Shown here one piece after another: positions 63,254-64,000 of a stretch of DNA of 64,000 nucleotides. Each line of letters begins with the position of its first letter. The stretch's first letter is position 1. The notes under the pieces are model-generated. The model was not told where the DNA came from, did no database searches, and saw only the letters and a list, made by a program, of their open reading frames with translations. The translations under genes and the position numbers were made by a program. This stretch comes from Botryococcus braunii. Its lineage: Eukaryota; Chlorophyta; Trebouxiophyceae. Location of the stretch: positions 393,564-457,563 of the forward strand of contig KV908382.1 of assembly GCA_002005505.1 (NCBI GenBank). Direction: 5' to 3'.

Positions 63254-64000
63254 TTTAGCGTAATGGCATCATCAAAACAGAACTTGTAGAATTTGGAATT
63301 GATATAAAAATCCCTGTGACTCACACTCTTTGAGTAAGTGAACTGTGCCCAAGTGAAAGCTTGTTGAAGTGGACGAAACACGACCAAGCAAACGGGACAG
63401 GAGCTTGATAAGGGCACTCAAGACTTTGTTACAATAACTACTAAACTAACGATGTTGCATTACCTGTGACTCACACTCTTTGAGTAAGTGAACTGTGCCC
63501 AAGTGAAAGCTTGTTGAAGTGGACGAAACACGACCAAGCAAACGGGACAGGAGCTTGATAAGGGCACTCAAGACTGACTGATCCCTTGGACACTTCCTAT
63601 TTATACTAACTAAGGAGACTACTCATTTATTAGCCTCCTGACAGGTTTGCAACTCCAGATCTTAAAAGAGTACGGGCACGATCAAGTTTGCATGCCTCAG
63701 TACTATGCACTGGAATTTCAATGTACCTCATGATTCGACATGGTCGTCGATGAATAGTACGAATCTCGGTCGATGCTAATCTCGAATCTAAGTGACTCGA
63801 AACTTTAACTCACCACCGATACGAACCTCGAATCAAACACCAAGGACCGCAGGACTTAAAGTCTCACGATCGATGAGATCCGGTATAAGTATATCTTACT
63901 AGAAAACAACCAGAAAACAGCCCGAGATTGTACCAGGGCCACTATAAATCACTATGAGTGTCAATTTACCTTAAAGTACCATACAGTACAAACACACCCA
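63254..64000 (-). repeat. Copia-6 5' LTR (incomplete, leaves the window)
   Basis: Matches 49841-50744 over its 747 visible bases, with rare differences (one GA missing near 63885). Leader copies A 63314-63423 and B 63464-63573 with connector 63424-63463. Confidence 0.92.

Larger units (their letters stand above)
49841..64000 (-). mobile_element. Copia-6: Ty1/copia element, interrupted by LARD, runs past window end
   Basis: The 3' LTR is 49841-50744 (904 bp). The 5' LTR starts at 63254 and leaves the window. The primer-binding site TGGTATCGGCG (63253-63243 on the minus strand) and polypurine tract TGAGGGGAGG (50754-50745) fit. The polyprotein has a single clear frameshift apart from the LARD insertion, so the copy is recent. 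The LTR starts TGTTAG but ends CGCTAAA, not the usual CA. It inserted into a plus-strand LINE. Confidence 0.9.

Overview
The window looks like a retrotransposon-rich plant or streptophyte-algal nuclear genome. The only convincing host gene is a six-exon bZIP transcription factor with a plant-type basic region. Most of the remaining sequence is nested Ty1/copia and Ty3/gypsy elements (several with chromodomains), with plant-type LINE fragments. A charophyte such as Chara is my guess from this style of genome; nothing here proves it. No bacterial features, rRNA, tRNA or CRISPR were seen.

Layout. (1) 1-6302: a deleted copia element (Copia-1) carrying a small chromovirus (Gypsy-A, 800-4308, target duplication ACAGC) whose RT half is inverted; its 3' LTR contains a solo LTR of the Copia-3 family. 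(2) 6303-13844: unique DNA with the bZIP gene (exons 7579-13629, 292 codons plus stop) and an intronic 158-bp hairpin. (3) 13845-43434: one chromovirus (Gypsy-B, target duplication ACAGT) inserted 215 bp past the bZIP stop codon. It contains Copia-2 (13976-21413, minus strand) inside its 5' LTR and Copia-3 (24243-40080, target duplication GGATA) inside its RT. Copia-3 in turn holds a large gypsy-type element (about 26509-36372 or beyond) with a PHD finger between RNase H and integrase. (4) 43435-45240: the far half of an inverted duplication whose near half includes the last bZIP exon; the right arm still carries the empty Gypsy-B target site. (5) 45241-49840: LINE fragments on both strands. 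(6) 49841 to the window end: a fairly young copia (Copia-6, minus strand) interrupted by a non-coding LTR element (LARD, 51024-57729, target duplication GTCAG) with two 1450-bp LTRs and a 60-bp minisatellite.

The most unusual signal is shared by all five copia-type LTR families (Copia-1, -2, -3, -6 and LARD). Each LTR carries a leader segment in tandem copies, bounded by AG on its 5' side, with the upstream copy followed by GT and a GT...AG connector before the next copy. In Copia-2 and LARD the upstream copy contains internal GT-AG introns (90 and 82-86 nt; 86 nt), and these are precisely missing from the copy next to the primer-binding site. This suggests that spliced leader RNA was reverse-transcribed back into the LTR. 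Three of these families also have a primer-binding site matching the anticodon arm of initiator tRNA-Met, the half-tRNA priming known for Drosophila copia.
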